A stretch of DNA of 64,000 nt from Clostridia bacterium (GCA_017550745.1 JAFZOG010000148.1:29919-93918); one strand, 5' to 3'. Shown: positions 1-8,674, numbered from the stretch's first letter. Program-made: numbers and translations. The notes: generated by a model from the sequence alone, not told the origin.

Positions 1-12
1 GAGGTAATCATC

Positions 13-306
13 ATGTTGAAGCTCAATCTTCAGCTTTTCGCCCATAAAAAAGGTATGGGTTCCACCCGGAACGGCCGCGACAGCGAAAGCAAGCGCCTGG
101 GCCCGAAGCGGGCTGACGGCCAGTTCGTGCTCGCCGGCAACATCCTCGTGCGTCAGCGCGGCACCAAGATCCTGCCTGGCCTGAACGTTGGCATCGGCAA
201 GGACGACACCCTGTTCGCCAAGGCGGACGGCGTGATGAAATTCGAGCGCAAGGGCAAGTTCAAGAAACAGGTTTCCGTGCATCCCACCGAGACCGCCGCC
301 CAGTAA
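13..306 (+). CDS. rpmA: 50S ribosomal protein L27
   Basis: Large-subunit ribosomal protein near the peptidyl-transferase centre. The 97-residue length and the basic N-terminal HKKGMGST...NGRDS core are typical. The N terminus carries the extension [10 protein letters not shown], the leader known in Firmicutes to be removed by the Prp protease before L27 enters ribosomes (established knowledge of the family); the cut is expected just before the A-HKKG sequence. A GAGGT ribosome binding site lies at the extreme left edge of the window. The usual upstream partners rplU and prp would lie outside the window. A terminator follows directly, and obgE, a frequent downstream neighbour, is not here. Confidence 0.97.
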   Translation: MLKLNLQLFAHKKGMGSTRNGRDSESKRLGPKRADGQFVLAGNILVRQRGTKILPGLNVGIGKDDTLFAKADGVMKFERKGKFKKQVSVHPTETAAQ

Positions 307-319
307 CGGACAAGAAAAA

Positions 320-357
320 GAGCCGCTTTCCCATCACGGAAAAGCGGCCTTTATTAT
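320..357 (+). terminator. Terminator after rpmA
   Basis: A GC-rich stem (GCCGCTTTCC / GGAAAAGCGGC, short loop) is followed by CTTTATT. It lies between rpmA and the acetyltransferase gene and probably ends the ribosomal-protein transcript. Confidence 0.75.
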
Positions 358-368
358 GTGGAGGACGT

Positions 369-959
369 ATGCCGAAAGAGTACGAGGAATTTTACCATCT
401 TGAAACAGAACGCCTGCTCCTGCGTCCTTTCACAGAAGCGGATTATCCCCTGATCCTGCGCATTTCCTCCGATCAGGCCACCACGGAATACCTGTATTTT
501 TGGGGCCGCATCGGTTCTACGCCTGAATCCGACGCGAAGCGTTATCTGGAATACGCCATGGACAGTTGGTCGGCGTCCCCCATCCGCGCCAGGGAATTCT
601 GCCTTGTGGTGAAAGAAACCGGCGAAGCCATCGGAAACGGCAGTGTGGAATGGGCGGCCGATGAGCCCGGAACAGCCGAGCTCGGCTGGATCCTGCTGCC
701 CGGCCACCGCGGAAAAGGCTATGCCACCGAAGCAGGCCGGGAACTGATACGGGCGGCGTTTGAAATCATGGGGGCGGATACCGTCATCGCCCACTGCGAC
801 AGCCGGAACCGGGCGTCCAGGAACGTGATGGAACGGTTGGGGATGACGCTGCGTGAAACCGTGCCCGAAGCCCGTCCCGCCAAGCGCGCGGGAGAAAAAA
901 AGGGGGACGAATGCACCTATGCCCTGAACAGGGAATCATCGTCCCCACCAGCGCTTTAA
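369..959 (+). CDS. GNAT-family N-acetyltransferase, RimJ/RimL type
   Basis: A 196-residue acetyl-CoA-dependent acetyltransferase. The opening ETERLLLRPFTEADYP is the standard start of the RimJ/RimL-like group, and the acetyl-CoA loop is seen as LPGHRGKGYATEAGRELI. The later segment N-RASRNVMERLGM is the usual C-terminal family motif. Members acetylate protein N termini, small amines or antibiotics; the substrate cannot be read here. The start has GGAGG 7 bases upstream (GGAGGACGT-ATG). The C-terminal 30 residues are charged and look like an unstructured tail. It is flanked by two terminators and so is probably expressed alone. Confidence 0.85.
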   Translation: MPKEYEEFYHLETERLLLRPFTEADYPLILRISSDQATTEYLYFWGRIGSTPESDAKRYLEYAMDSWSASPIRAREFCLVVKETGEAIGNGSVEWAADEPGTAELGWILLPGHRGKGYATEAGRELIRAAFEIMGADTVIAHCDSRNRASRNVMERLGMTLRETVPEARPAKRAGEKKGDECTYALNRESSSPPAL

Positions 960-985
960 ACATACAGCTTTTCCGTTACGACGCG

Positions 986-1017
986 CGGTTTTCATTCTGC
1001 ATGAAAACCGTTTTTTC
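986..1017 (+). terminator. Terminator after the GNAT gene
   Basis: A perfect 10-bp stem CGGTTTTCAT / ATGAAAACCG with a 5-base loop, followed by TTTTTTC: a textbook intrinsic terminator. Confidence 0.88.
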
Positions 1018-1063
1018 GTGAAAAATATCAGGCCGTATGCGCAGAATTATTTCATGCGGTTGG

Positions 1064-1092
1064 TTGAAATTTTCATTTTAATTTGATATAAT
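1064..1092 (+). promoter_or_regulatory. Promoter of the rho-like gene
   Basis: A -35 box TTGAAA (1064-1069) and a -10 box TATAAT (1087-1092) are separated by exactly 17 bases. The predicted leader to the start codon at 1281 is about 180 nucleotides. Long leaders are common for rho genes, which are often autoregulated. No other feature is evident between 1093 and 1280, apart from a small CCGTTTTTTCACGG hairpin near 1212. Confidence 0.8.
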
Positions 1093-1280
1093 ACATTTAA
1101 CGGCGGAATCTTCAACCGCGCCGTTCAGTTTTTTTGAGAAAGAAGCATGCAATGAAAGTTTGTTAACGCCCTTTTTCCAATGGAAATGGATATCCGCTGG
1201 GCCTGCTCTTCCGTTTTTTCACGGACAGAGTGCTTCTGTTTGTCATTTCATCATTCACCACAGTATCAAGGAGGATATGG

Positions 1281-3131
1281 ATGAGCGAGTCTTTTGAAAA
1301 AATGTCTGTGATCGAGCTTCGTCAAAAAGCAAAAGAAATGGGCGTAAAGCTGGGTGCAGGGATCAATAAACAGGGGATCGTGGATAAATTAAACGAAGCC
1401 CTGGCTTCCACAGGCGCTCCCGCGCAAACGGCGCCGGAAACGGTATTCCAGGAAGAAGAAGCCGCTCCCAGGCCGATTCGTACTGCCGCGATCATCACGG
1501 ATGACGAGGAAAGCGACGAGGACGACATTCCCGTGCTCACCGCGAATCCCGCCTTGCGTTCTCCCGCGCGAATGGCAGCGCCGCACGCCGCCGCGCCTGC
1601 GCCCGGCGGGGCTTCGTCCCTCAGCACGATTTCCGCCAAAGCGCCTGCTTTCACCATGGAAGGTTCCCGCGCCTGGCACAATCCCAGGGCGTATCAGGCC
1701 CAGCAGAATAATTATCAGCGGCCCGCTGCCGCCAATTCCTGGACCCGCCCCGCGCCGCAGGAGCAGCGCGGCTACAGCCGTCCCGATGCCCGGATGCAGC
1801 AGCAGCGGCCGCAGCAGCCTTCTTATGTCAGCCGCTTCGGTCCCGAACAGGGACAGCCGGAGCCGGAAGCCTACCGCGGATACGGCAGCGCGCCCATCCA
1901 GCAGGATTACAGCGCCCCGCCCATGACGCAAACACCCAATCAAGGCGGATACGGCTATAATGCTTCCGGCTATGCCCCGCATCGGGACAGCGGCACAAAC
2001 GCAGGCCTGTCCGAGATCCTGGCCGCGGGCGATTTCTGCGATGGCGAAGGCGTGCTGGAAGTGCATCCCGAAGGCTACGGCTTCCTGCGCACCAACCACT
2101 ACCTGCCGGGCAAGCAGGACATCTACATTTCCAACGCCCAGATCCGGCGTTTTTCCCTGCGCACCGGCGATCATGTGGCCGGCAAGATCAGGCCCCAGCG
2201 TGAAGCCGACCGGTACAGCGCCATGCTGTATATCACGGAAATCAACGGCTCCCATCCGGACGAAATGCCTGAGCGCGCCCGCTTTGAGGATTTGACGCCC
2301 ATCTATCCCAAGAAGCGGATGACGCTGAGCGTGAAAAAGGAAAACGATCCCATCCTGCGGCTGATCGACCTCATTTGCCCCATCGGGTTCGGCCAGCGCG
2401 CCATGCTTTGCTGCGCTGCGCGGACGGACCGGCTGGCGCTGCTGAAAAAGCTCGCTGCCCATATCGCAAAGAACTACAGCAAAGCCCATCTGATGCTGCT
2501 GCTGCTGGATGAACGGCCGGAGGAAGTGACGGACGTTTCCGACAGCGTCAACGCCGATCTGGCTTATGCCACCTTCGACGAATCCCCGGAAAACCAGGCG
2601 CGGGCAGCCGACCTGGCGCTGGAGCGCGCCATGCGCCTTGTGGAGCAAAAGAAGGACGTGGTGCTGCTGGTGGACAGCCTGACCCGGCTGGCGCATGCCT
2701 GCAACGCGGCGGCGCCCTCCACTGCCCGGACCCTGGGCAGCGGCCTGGCGGCAGGGGCGATGAGCAAGCCGAAGCACTTTTTCGGCGCGGCCCGGAACAC
2801 CCGGGAGGGCGGCAGTCTGGCCATCATCGCCACGATACTCACGGACACCGGCAGCGAGCTGGACACCGCCATCTGTCAAAGCTTCCAGGGCAACGGGAAC
2901 ATGACCTGCGCGCTGAGCCAGCAGGGGCTGAACCAGCCCATGCTGATCGATCCCGCCAAGTGCGCAACCATTCACGACGAATGGCTGCTGACAGAGCAGG
3001 AACAGGCAATCAAGCAAAAGCTGATGGACATGGTGAAGGATATGCCGCCTGCCGAGGCCATGAACGCCCTGCTTCCCCTCTTTGTCCAGGCCGAAACCAA
3101 TGAACAGCTGGAAGCGCTGCTGAACAGCTGA
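1281..3131 (+). CDS. rho: Rho-family protein with a degenerate ATPase motor
   Basis: Homologue of the RNA helicase and termination factor Rho, 616 residues. In order: a Rho N-terminal helical domain (about 1-45), a roughly 200-residue disordered insert rich in Q, N, P, G, A and Y, then a cold-shock primary RNA-binding domain with intact GYGFLR and QIRRF motifs (about 255-335), then the RecA-like motor domain. In the motor, the expected P-loop PPKAGKTT is replaced by AARTDRLA (379-386), so the nucleotide-binding lysine, glycine and threonine are gone. The RNA-gripping lysine is Q536, and the arginines equivalent to E. coli R353 and R366 are missing. DERPEE (410-415), the Walker B aspartate (about D465) and FFGAARN remain. 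Start chosen at 1281 because AAGGAGG lies 6 bases upstream; the upstream in-frame codons have no site. It is read as one open frame with no sign of frameshift. Family assignment is secure; helicase activity is doubtful. Confidence 0.92.
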   Translation: MSESFEKMSVIELRQKAKEMGVKLGAGINKQGIVDKLNEALASTGAPAQTAPETVFQEEEAAPRPIRTAAIITDDEESDEDDIPVLTANPALRSPARMAAPHAAAPAPGGASSLSTISAKAPAFTMEGSRAWHNPRAYQAQQNNYQRPAAANSWTRPAPQEQRGYSRPDARMQQQRPQQPSYVSRFGPEQGQPEPEAYRGYGSAPIQQDYSAPPMTQTPNQGGYGYNASGYAPHRDSGTNAGLSEILAAGDFCDGEGVLEVHPEGYGFLRTNHYLPGKQDIYISNAQIRRFSLRTGDHVAGKIRPQREADRYSAMLYITEINGSHPDEMPERARFEDLTPIYPKKRMTLSVKKENDPILRLIDLICPIGFGQRAMLCCAARTDRLALLKKLAAHIAKNYSKAHLMLLLLDERPEEVTDVSDSVNADLAYATFDESPENQARAADLALERAMRLVEQKKDVVLLVDSLTRLAHACNAAAPSTARTLGSGLAAGAMSKPKHFFGAARNTREGGSLAIIATILTDTGSELDTAICQSFQGNGNMTCALSQQGLNQPMLIDPAKCATIHDEWLLTEQEQAIKQKLMDMVKDMPPAEAMNALLPLFVQAETNEQLEALLNS

Positions 3132-3153
3132 CGGCGCGGCAGAAGCATACAGC

Positions 3154-3190
3154 AAAACGGAGAAACGCGAAAAACGTTTCTCCGTTTTAT
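3154..3190. terminator. Bidirectional terminator between rho and rodA
   Basis: A 14-bp stem AAAACGGAGAAACG / CGTTTCTCCGTTTT with T-rich sequence on both outgoing strands. It sits between two convergent genes and should terminate both. Confidence 0.85.
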
Positions 3191-3217
3191 TATGTGTGTA
3201 CTGTGCCGCGGTGGCCG

Positions 3218-4411
3218 TTACAGATTCATCTTTGGCAGGGTTACCGTGGCAATGGCGGCCGTGTTTCCGCTGCGGGCAATATTGAGCACCAGCGCGATGG
3301 ACGCGATATTGGAAATAAAATTGGACCCGCCATAGCTCAGGAACGGCAGCGGGATGCCGGTAATGGGCATGATGCCCATGCACATGGCGACGTTCTGGAA
3401 CACGTGGAACAGCAGCATGGACATCACGCCGATGATCACCAGCTGGCAGAATTTATCCCGGGTAAACCGGGCGATCCAGGTCATGCGCAGCACAATGAAC
3501 AAATACGCCAGCAGCACCGCCGCGCAGCCCACGAACCCAAAGCTCTCCCCCACCACGGTAAATACAGCGTCGGTGGAGCTTTCGGGCACATAGCCCAGCG
3601 TCGTCCAGGAGCCGGGCAAGAACGTGCCCTGGCCGGTAAGCTGGCCCGAACCGATGGCTTTCTGGGACATCAGAATCTGATAACCGCCGCTTTGCTCATA
3701 CTTCTGGGGATCCAGGAACGCAAGCAGCCGCAGGATACGGTAGTCCGTCGTGTCGGACAGCATTCCGTAAGCTACCAGCGCGCCGACGCCGATCACGCCC
3801 AACAGGACGAACGTGAGGATGATCCGCATGTCCGTGCCGGCAAAAAAAATCATCACCAGGAACATAAAGGCGATCACGATGACCGTGCCCGTTTCGCCCT
3901 GGGCCAGCACCGTCAGGGCAGGCAGGCCAACGGTCACCATAACGCTGACAAAATCCTTGAACTTGCTCATGGGCTTTTCTGACCGCGCCAGCTGCCGCGC
4001 CAGCATCAAAAGGATAGACAGCTTGGAAAACTCGCTCACCTGAATGGAGCGGCCCAGAATGTCCGAACGCAGCCAGCCGCGCAAACCGTTGCTCACCTGG
4101 CCCAGCACCAGCGTGACCATCAGCAGGCCCAGGATGCCGTAATAGATCAGGCGGACACGGGCGCGGATGATTTCCGTGGGAATGGCCACGATGACGCCCA
4201 CCACGATGGGAGACACCAGGATAAAGATGGACTGCCACATGCTGGAGCGGTTGTTCAGGATCTTATTGAGCAGCGGCAGGCCCTCGCTTTCAGAAGGAAC
4301 ATAGCGGGCCATGGCGATGCACAGCAGGCCGAAAAAACTCAGCCCGTACACGGCGATCACCAGCGGCCAGTCAAACCGTCCCTCCCGGCTTCCACGGGTT
4401 TCCGTCATCAT
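3218..4411 (-). CDS. rodA: Rod-shape SEDS glycosyltransferase RodA
   Basis: SEDS-family peptidoglycan polymerase that works with a class B PBP in cell elongation. It is 397 residues with about ten hydrophobic segments. Family marks are GWLRSDILGRSIQVSEFSKL, PESSTDAVFTVVGESFGF (with the essential loop aspartate) and GIPLPFLSYGGSNFISN near the C terminus. Start placed at ATG 4411, one base after the minD stop; a longer frame to 4513 would overlap minD and is unlikely. It is the last gene of the elongation cluster and shares a terminator with rho. FtsW or SpoVE are alternatives within the family, but the neighbouring pbp2 and mreBCD genes favour RodA. Confidence 0.93.
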   Translation of the reverse strand: MMTETRGSREGRFDWPLVIAVYGLSFFGLLCIAMARYVPSESEGLPLLNKILNNRSSMWQSIFILVSPIVVGVIVAIPTEIIRARVRLIYYGILGLLMVTLVLGQVSNGLRGWLRSDILGRSIQVSEFSKLSILLMLARQLARSEKPMSKFKDFVSVMVTVGLPALTVLAQGETGTVIVIAFMFLVMIFFAGTDMRIILTFVLLGVIGVGALVAYGMLSDTTDYRILRLLAFLDPQKYEQSGGYQILMSQKAIGSGQLTGQGTFLPGSWTTLGYVPESSTDAVFTVVGESFGFVGCAAVLLAYLFIVLRMTWIARFTRDKFCQLVIIGVMSMLLFHVFQNVAMCMGIMPITGIPLPFLSYGGSNFISNIASIALVLNIARSGNTAAIATVTLPKMNL

Positions 4412-4412
4412 A

Positions 4413-5201
4413 TCAGGCTTCACCTCCCCGCTGGAAAAAGCGCAGCATGGCGCTGGGCGCGTATTCGGGCAGCGGCGCGTCAGCCCCCAGCAGGCGGGCA
4501 GCCAGTACTTCAATGGCTTTCACCATGTTTCTGTCGCCGCAGCCCAGCGGCGTTTCATGGCGCAGCAGCGCTTTATACACCTTGGGGCTTTCCGGTATCA
4601 CGCCCGCCAGCGGCAAATCCAGGGCCAGGGCAATCTGTTCGGGCGTGGGGATCAGCCCTTTGCGCACCCACAGGGGGTGTACGCGGTTCAGCACCAGCGA
4701 GGCGGAGGGCTCCTCCAGGTTCCTGAGCATCGCGTTTACCCTTTCGGCGTCGCGGATGGACACATCGTCCGGCGTTGCGACGATTACCGGCTCGGCGGTG
4801 GAGCCCAGCAGGTTTTTCAATCCCTTTCCAATGCCAGCCGGCGCGTCCAGCACCAGGATATCCGAGTTTTCGGAAAGGGCGGTGATGATTTTATCCATCT
4901 CCTTCCGCTTCACATCCGAAACCGTCAGCAGCTGCGGGGCGGCCAGCAGCGACAGCGCGGGCAGCCGCGGATGGGCAAGCAGCGCCTGGTCCAGTTCGCA
5001 GTTATTTTCCGCCACGTCGCCCAGGTCATAGACCACCCGATCCTGAAGGTTCAGCATCAGGTCGGCGCAGCGCTGGCCGATATCGCCGTCCATCAGCACC
5101 ACGCGCTTGCCCATTCGGGCGTAATACTCCGCCAGCGCGGCGGAAAGGGTGCTTTTCCCCACGCCGCCTTTGCCGGACATTACCGAGAAAATACGGCCCA
5201 T
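4413..5201 (-). CDS. minD: Septum-site determining ATPase MinD
   Basis: Deviant-Walker ParA/MinD ATPase of 262 residues. The P-loop is SGKGGVGKST, followed by LMDGDIGQRCADLML and the DAPAGIGKG switch. The short C-terminal stretch PSAMLRFFQRGG could act as an amphipathic membrane anchor, though it is shorter and less basic than usual. Start at 5201 because GAGGTGA precedes it by 5 bases; the longer reading from 5234 lacks a site. It is placed between pbp2 and rodA, a known position for min genes in Clostridia. Neither minC nor minE is found in the window, so its usual partners are absent locally. Confidence 0.92.
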   Translation of the reverse strand: MGRIFSVMSGKGGVGKSTLSAALAEYYARMGKRVVLMDGDIGQRCADLMLNLQDRVVYDLGDVAENNCELDQALLAHPRLPALSLLAAPQLLTVSDVKRKEMDKIITALSENSDILVLDAPAGIGKGLKNLLGSTAEPVIVATPDDVSIRDAERVNAMLRNLEEPSASLVLNRVHPLWVRKGLIPTPEQIALALDLPLAGVIPESPKVYKALLRHETPLGCGDRNMVKAIEVLAARLLGADAPLPEYAPSAMLRFFQRGGEA

Positions 5202-5259
5202 ATGTCTCACCTCGTTTGCCAGAAAAGCAATCAAGTAAAAAGAACGAGAGTGCAGAGAT

Positions 5260-5341
5260 CAGAGTACAGAGTACAGATTAGAAAGCGTGAACACATTGGA
5301 CACCAAGCTCAGCGGGTAAATCATCTGCACTCTGTTCTCTG
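5260..5341. repeat. Imperfect inverted repeat upstream of minD
   Basis: Arms of 19 bases at 5260-5278 and 5323-5341 (CAGAGTACAGAGTACAGAT against the complement CAGAGAACAGAGTGCAGAT) match at 17 positions around a 44-base spacer. A related GAGTGCAGAGA motif lies just before. This fills the pbp2-minD gap, where minC would be expected. It looks like a small repeat element or decayed insertion, not a terminator. Confidence 0.6.
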
Positions 5342-5348
5342 AATAGCG

Positions 5349-8033
5349 TTACGGCGCCAATTGATTCCCGCCGGGAAGGGCAATGGTCACGTTTTGTTTT
5401 TCCTTTTCATCCAGATAGTAGCCGATGAAGTCACGGTTGGCCGCAACGGTGTAGCTGCCGGAGAAGCCGTTGGGGATGAAGGATACGACGGCGATTTCCG
5501 GGTCGTCCTTGGGCGTTAAGGAAATGAACCAGCCGTTGTTTTCCAGGTCAATACGCACCTTGCCGATGGTCATCTGGGAGGTTCCCGTTTTCCCCACCAT
5601 GACATCTTCAGCTTTATACTTCCAGTTGCGGAACTGCCGCACGGCGGTACCGGCTTCGTCAACCACGCCTTTCAGCCCGTCCAGGATGTACGGCAGGTAT
5701 TCCCGGGCGCTTTCCAGCTTGTTGAACACGGTGGCGCTGCGCTGGGACAGGATCTCGCCCTCGGGAGAGATGATGGAGTCCACGATATTCGGGTTCCACA
5801 CGGTCAGGGAGCTGCTCAGCGCGCCCGCGTAGCGCACCACGGAAATGGGGGTCAGCAGGGTGATGGACTGGCCCACGCCCATCTGGATCTCCTGGCCGCC
5901 GCCCCATTTGATGGTGTTCAGGTAGTTCCACATGTCGCCCATCAGCGCCTGCTGCATCACCATCGTGCGGGTCATGCCCAGCTCGGTCATAAAGATGGGC
6001 CGGGCGGAGGAAACCCAGCTGCCCTGGGGGGTGTTGATGGCCATATCCATCAGCTTCTTGATGCACTTATTCAGGCGGGCCTCGTCATAGGTGATGCCGT
6101 AGCTGGCGGCGAAATTGTTGATGTGCTTCTTGAGCGACGCCGCCACCAGGATGGGGGTAGAGGTCATCTGCTCTTCCAGGCTCACGGTGGGGTCGTACAG
6201 GTTGGTCTGGTTGCCCACGATGGGCCGCAGCTCGCCCGGCAGGTCGATGCCGGTCTTGCTGGTCAGGCCCATCTGCGCCGCGTATTTGTACAGCAGCTCC
6301 TGGCCCGGGTTATTGTCAAACAGCCGGGAAGCCACCGTGTAGAAAAAGAAGTTGCAGGATTTTGTCAGCCCGCCGGCGATGTTCAGGTCATGGTGATCCT
6401 CCGGGTGGCTGGTCCAGCACTTGGGCGCGTCCTCCCAGTTGTCGGTGTAGTTGGTGAAGCGTCCGCCGTCGCTGATGAGGGTTTCAGGGGTGATGGCTTT
6501 GTTGGTCAGCCCGGCAAGGCCGGTGCACATTTTGAAAATGGAGCCGGGCTCGGCGCGGGTCTGGATGGCATAATTCATCAGCAGGCCGCGCTCGTCCTGC
6601 ACGATTTCCAGGGCGGAGCTGCCGCCGCGGGCCATGGCGTTCAGGTCATAGTTGGGGTACTGGGCCAGCGCCAGGATATTGCCGGTATGCACGTCCATCA
6701 CGATCAACACACCGGTGGTGGCCAAACGGATGGGGAATTCCTCCCAGTCGCGCACGGCGATTTTGTCTTTGTATGATTCCAGCCAGCTGGATTCGCGCAT
6801 GCGCTCCTCCTGCCGGTTGCGCGTTTCATTCACGTTGTCGCGGATATAGCGCTCCGCGGCGGCCTGATACTGGGCGTTGATGGTGAGCTTTACGGTGTTG
6901 CCGTCCTGGGGCGGGATGTAATTCAGCTCGCGGGTCACCTTGCCCTGGGGGTCCACCTCCACCACACGCGCGCCCTGCCGGTCCGTGATGTTGGCAGTCA
7001 GCCAGTTTTCCATGCTGTTTTCGATGCCGGCCTGTCCGATATAGTCGTTCATGGCATAGCCCGCGGGTTTCAGGTCGCTGAAATAGTATTCCGCGTCCTG
7101 GATCTTGCCGGTATAGCCGATCACGGTGGCGGCCAGGGAACCGTTGGGATACACTCGCTTATCGCCCATGGCAATGCCAACCCAGGGCATGGACATGCTG
7201 CGGCCCTCGATCTCGCTGACCGTTTCATAGCTCACGTCCTCGGCAAAAGCCACCGGCAGCGACAGGAAAGCATTGTCCTGCATCGTCGCGTTGATGGCGA
7301 TGACCTTGATCACGTCCTCTTCGCTGACGCGCATATACTCCGCCACCCTGTCCGGGTCCAGCCGGGAAAGATCCAGAATGCCGGGATTTCCGGGCTCTTT
7401 GGAGCCGGGCACGATCAGATCGTCCGTCTCCATGACGACGGAGTTGCCGTTTTTGTCCAGCGCCAGCAGGTACGTGCCGTCGCACAGCGCGGTAAAGCCG
7501 TACCGCTTGCGCAGGGTGTTGAAGCTGGCCTCCGGGCCGGGCTGCTTGCTGCCCATATAGTTGTTGGAATAGAAATAGCTGCGGCGGGTTTCCCAGGCGG
7601 TTTCCGAAATGCCGGAGCCAAAATTGAATTCCCAGGCGCCGGTTTCTTCGCTGCGGATCAGCGGCGACGTGACGGAGATCGTGCCGCCGTATTTCTCCAC
7701 GATCCCGATCGCTTCCAGCAGCTGCTTGGTGGGATAGTCCCAGTCCTCGTTTTCGCGGTAGAAGGTCACGTTGTAGGCTTTCTCGCTCTTGGCCAGCACC
7801 ACGGAATTGATGTCCGTGATCATGCCGCGGCTGCCCTTCACCACGATCTTTTTAATGCTCTGGCTTTCCGTCGCCTGGGCGTACTGGTCGCCGTTCTCAA
7901 TCTGCAACCGGTAGAGCCCGAAAAACAGCACGCTGAACATCGCCACCACGGCGGTCAGGAACACAATAAAACGGGCGTTCAGTTTGTAGTCCCTGCCGCG
8001 GGCTTTGCGGCTTTTGCGGAATTCCTCGCTCAC
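5349..8033 (-). CDS. mrdA: Penicillin-binding protein 2, elongation transpeptidase
   Basis: Class B PBP that cross-links side-wall peptidoglycan with RodA. It is 894 residues, clearly longer than the usual 600-700. It has an N-terminal cytoplasmic stub, a membrane anchor (VFLTAVVAMFSVLFFGLYRL), a pedestal domain, then a transpeptidase domain with nucleophile S498 in GSIFK, S559-C-N561, and K815-T-G. The gap between the SxN and KTG motifs is about 256 residues, roughly 100 more than in typical PBP2, pointing to an inserted segment around residues 590-690. GTG start at 8033 overlaps the mreD stop by four bases, with GGAGGTGA six bases upstream. Confidence 0.93.
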   Translation of the reverse strand: MSEEFRKSRKARGRDYKLNARFIVFLTAVVAMFSVLFFGLYRLQIENGDQYAQATESQSIKKIVVKGSRGMITDINSVVLAKSEKAYNVTFYRENEDWDYPTKQLLEAIGIVEKYGGTISVTSPLIRSEETGAWEFNFGSGISETAWETRRSYFYSNNYMGSKQPGPEASFNTLRKRYGFTALCDGTYLLALDKNGNSVVMETDDLIVPGSKEPGNPGILDLSRLDPDRVAEYMRVSEEDVIKVIAINATMQDNAFLSLPVAFAEDVSYETVSEIEGRSMSMPWVGIAMGDKRVYPNGSLAATVIGYTGKIQDAEYYFSDLKPAGYAMNDYIGQAGIENSMENWLTANITDRQGARVVEVDPQGKVTRELNYIPPQDGNTVKLTINAQYQAAAERYIRDNVNETRNRQEERMRESSWLESYKDKIAVRDWEEFPIRLATTGVLIVMDVHTGNILALAQYPNYDLNAMARGGSSALEIVQDERGLLMNYAIQTRAEPGSIFKMCTGLAGLTNKAITPETLISDGGRFTNYTDNWEDAPKCWTSHPEDHHDLNIAGGLTKSCNFFFYTVASRLFDNNPGQELLYKYAAQMGLTSKTGIDLPGELRPIVGNQTNLYDPTVSLEEQMTSTPILVAASLKKHINNFAASYGITYDEARLNKCIKKLMDMAINTPQGSWVSSARPIFMTELGMTRTMVMQQALMGDMWNYLNTIKWGGGQEIQMGVGQSITLLTPISVVRYAGALSSSLTVWNPNIVDSIISPEGEILSQRSATVFNKLESAREYLPYILDGLKGVVDEAGTAVRQFRNWKYKAEDVMVGKTGTSQMTIGKVRIDLENNGWFISLTPKDDPEIAVVSFIPNGFSGSYTVAANRDFIGYYLDEKEKQNVTIALPGGNQLAP

Positions 8034-8674
8034 GTCTCTTCACCTCCCTGCGCCCGCTTCCCGCGGGGATACATGCCCAGCATGGCGCGCAGCGGAAACA
8101 TCAATGCCCAGGCCAGCCCCATGGTATAGACCACGGAACCCGCCAGGCGGGTCAAATGGATCAATGTCAGTTCTTCCCCGATCAGATACATATAAATGAT
8201 CAGCACCAGGTTCAGGAAAAAGTCCATTTCCCCCGCGCACAGGGGAATGCGGATGAAGGGGGGAAAGTCGGCGTCCCGGTAGCGGATCATAAAAGAATAC
8301 CACCAATGCTTTTTCCCCTTGCCCTGGCTGATGCGCACCTGCGCCCGCTCGTAGGCCAGCCTGCGCTGCTCCAGCTGCCGGTCGGTCATATCGGCGAAGG
8401 TCTGGGCGCAGAGCATGGTGATGGCGGGATAAGCGATCACGTACAGCGAGGGCACGTTGGAGTTGGACAGCATGCTCTCCATCATCATCCCGATGATACA
8501 GGAGGCGCAGAAAGCGTACTTTTTTCCGCACGATACCACCAGGATGGCCAGCACCGCGAAAATCACGCTGCCCACCACGCTCTGCACCGTAAAGTAGCGC
8601 ATCACGCACACCTGCACAAGATACGCGCCGACGGTCAGCAGCAGCACTTTCAGCGCCCGTTTCAAAGGCTTCAC
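8030..8674 (-). CDS. mreD: Rod-shape determining protein MreD
   Basis: Small polytopic membrane protein of the elongasome, 214 residues with about five or six hydrophobic segments. Sequence similarity is weak, as is normal for MreD; the call rests on size, topology and position between mreC and pbp2. A charged loop around residues 95-135 separates two hydrophobic halves. The GTG start overlaps the mreC stop by four bases and the stop overlaps the pbp2 start, so translation is likely coupled. Confidence 0.85.
   Translation of the reverse strand: MKPLKRALKVLLLTVGAYLVQVCVMRYFTVQSVVGSVIFAVLAILVVSCGKKYAFCASCIIGMMMESMLSNSNVPSLYVIAYPAITMLCAQTFADMTDRQLEQRRLAYERAQVRISQGKGKKHWWYSFMIRYRDADFPPFIRIPLCAGEMDFFLNLVLIIYMYLIGEELTLIHLTRLAGSVVYTMGLAWALMFPLRAMLGMYPRGKRAQGGEET

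Noticed and set aside
1389-3383. A 664-codon open frame on the minus strand opposite the rho-like gene
   Set aside because: It has the His/Gln/Gly/Arg composition of a GC-rich shadow frame, no family motif and no ribosome site; the opposite strand encodes a clear Rho homologue.
5235-5348. Remnant of minC between pbp2 and minD
   Set aside because: No frame shows MinC-like sequence; the gap is only about 110-150 bases and mostly repeat.
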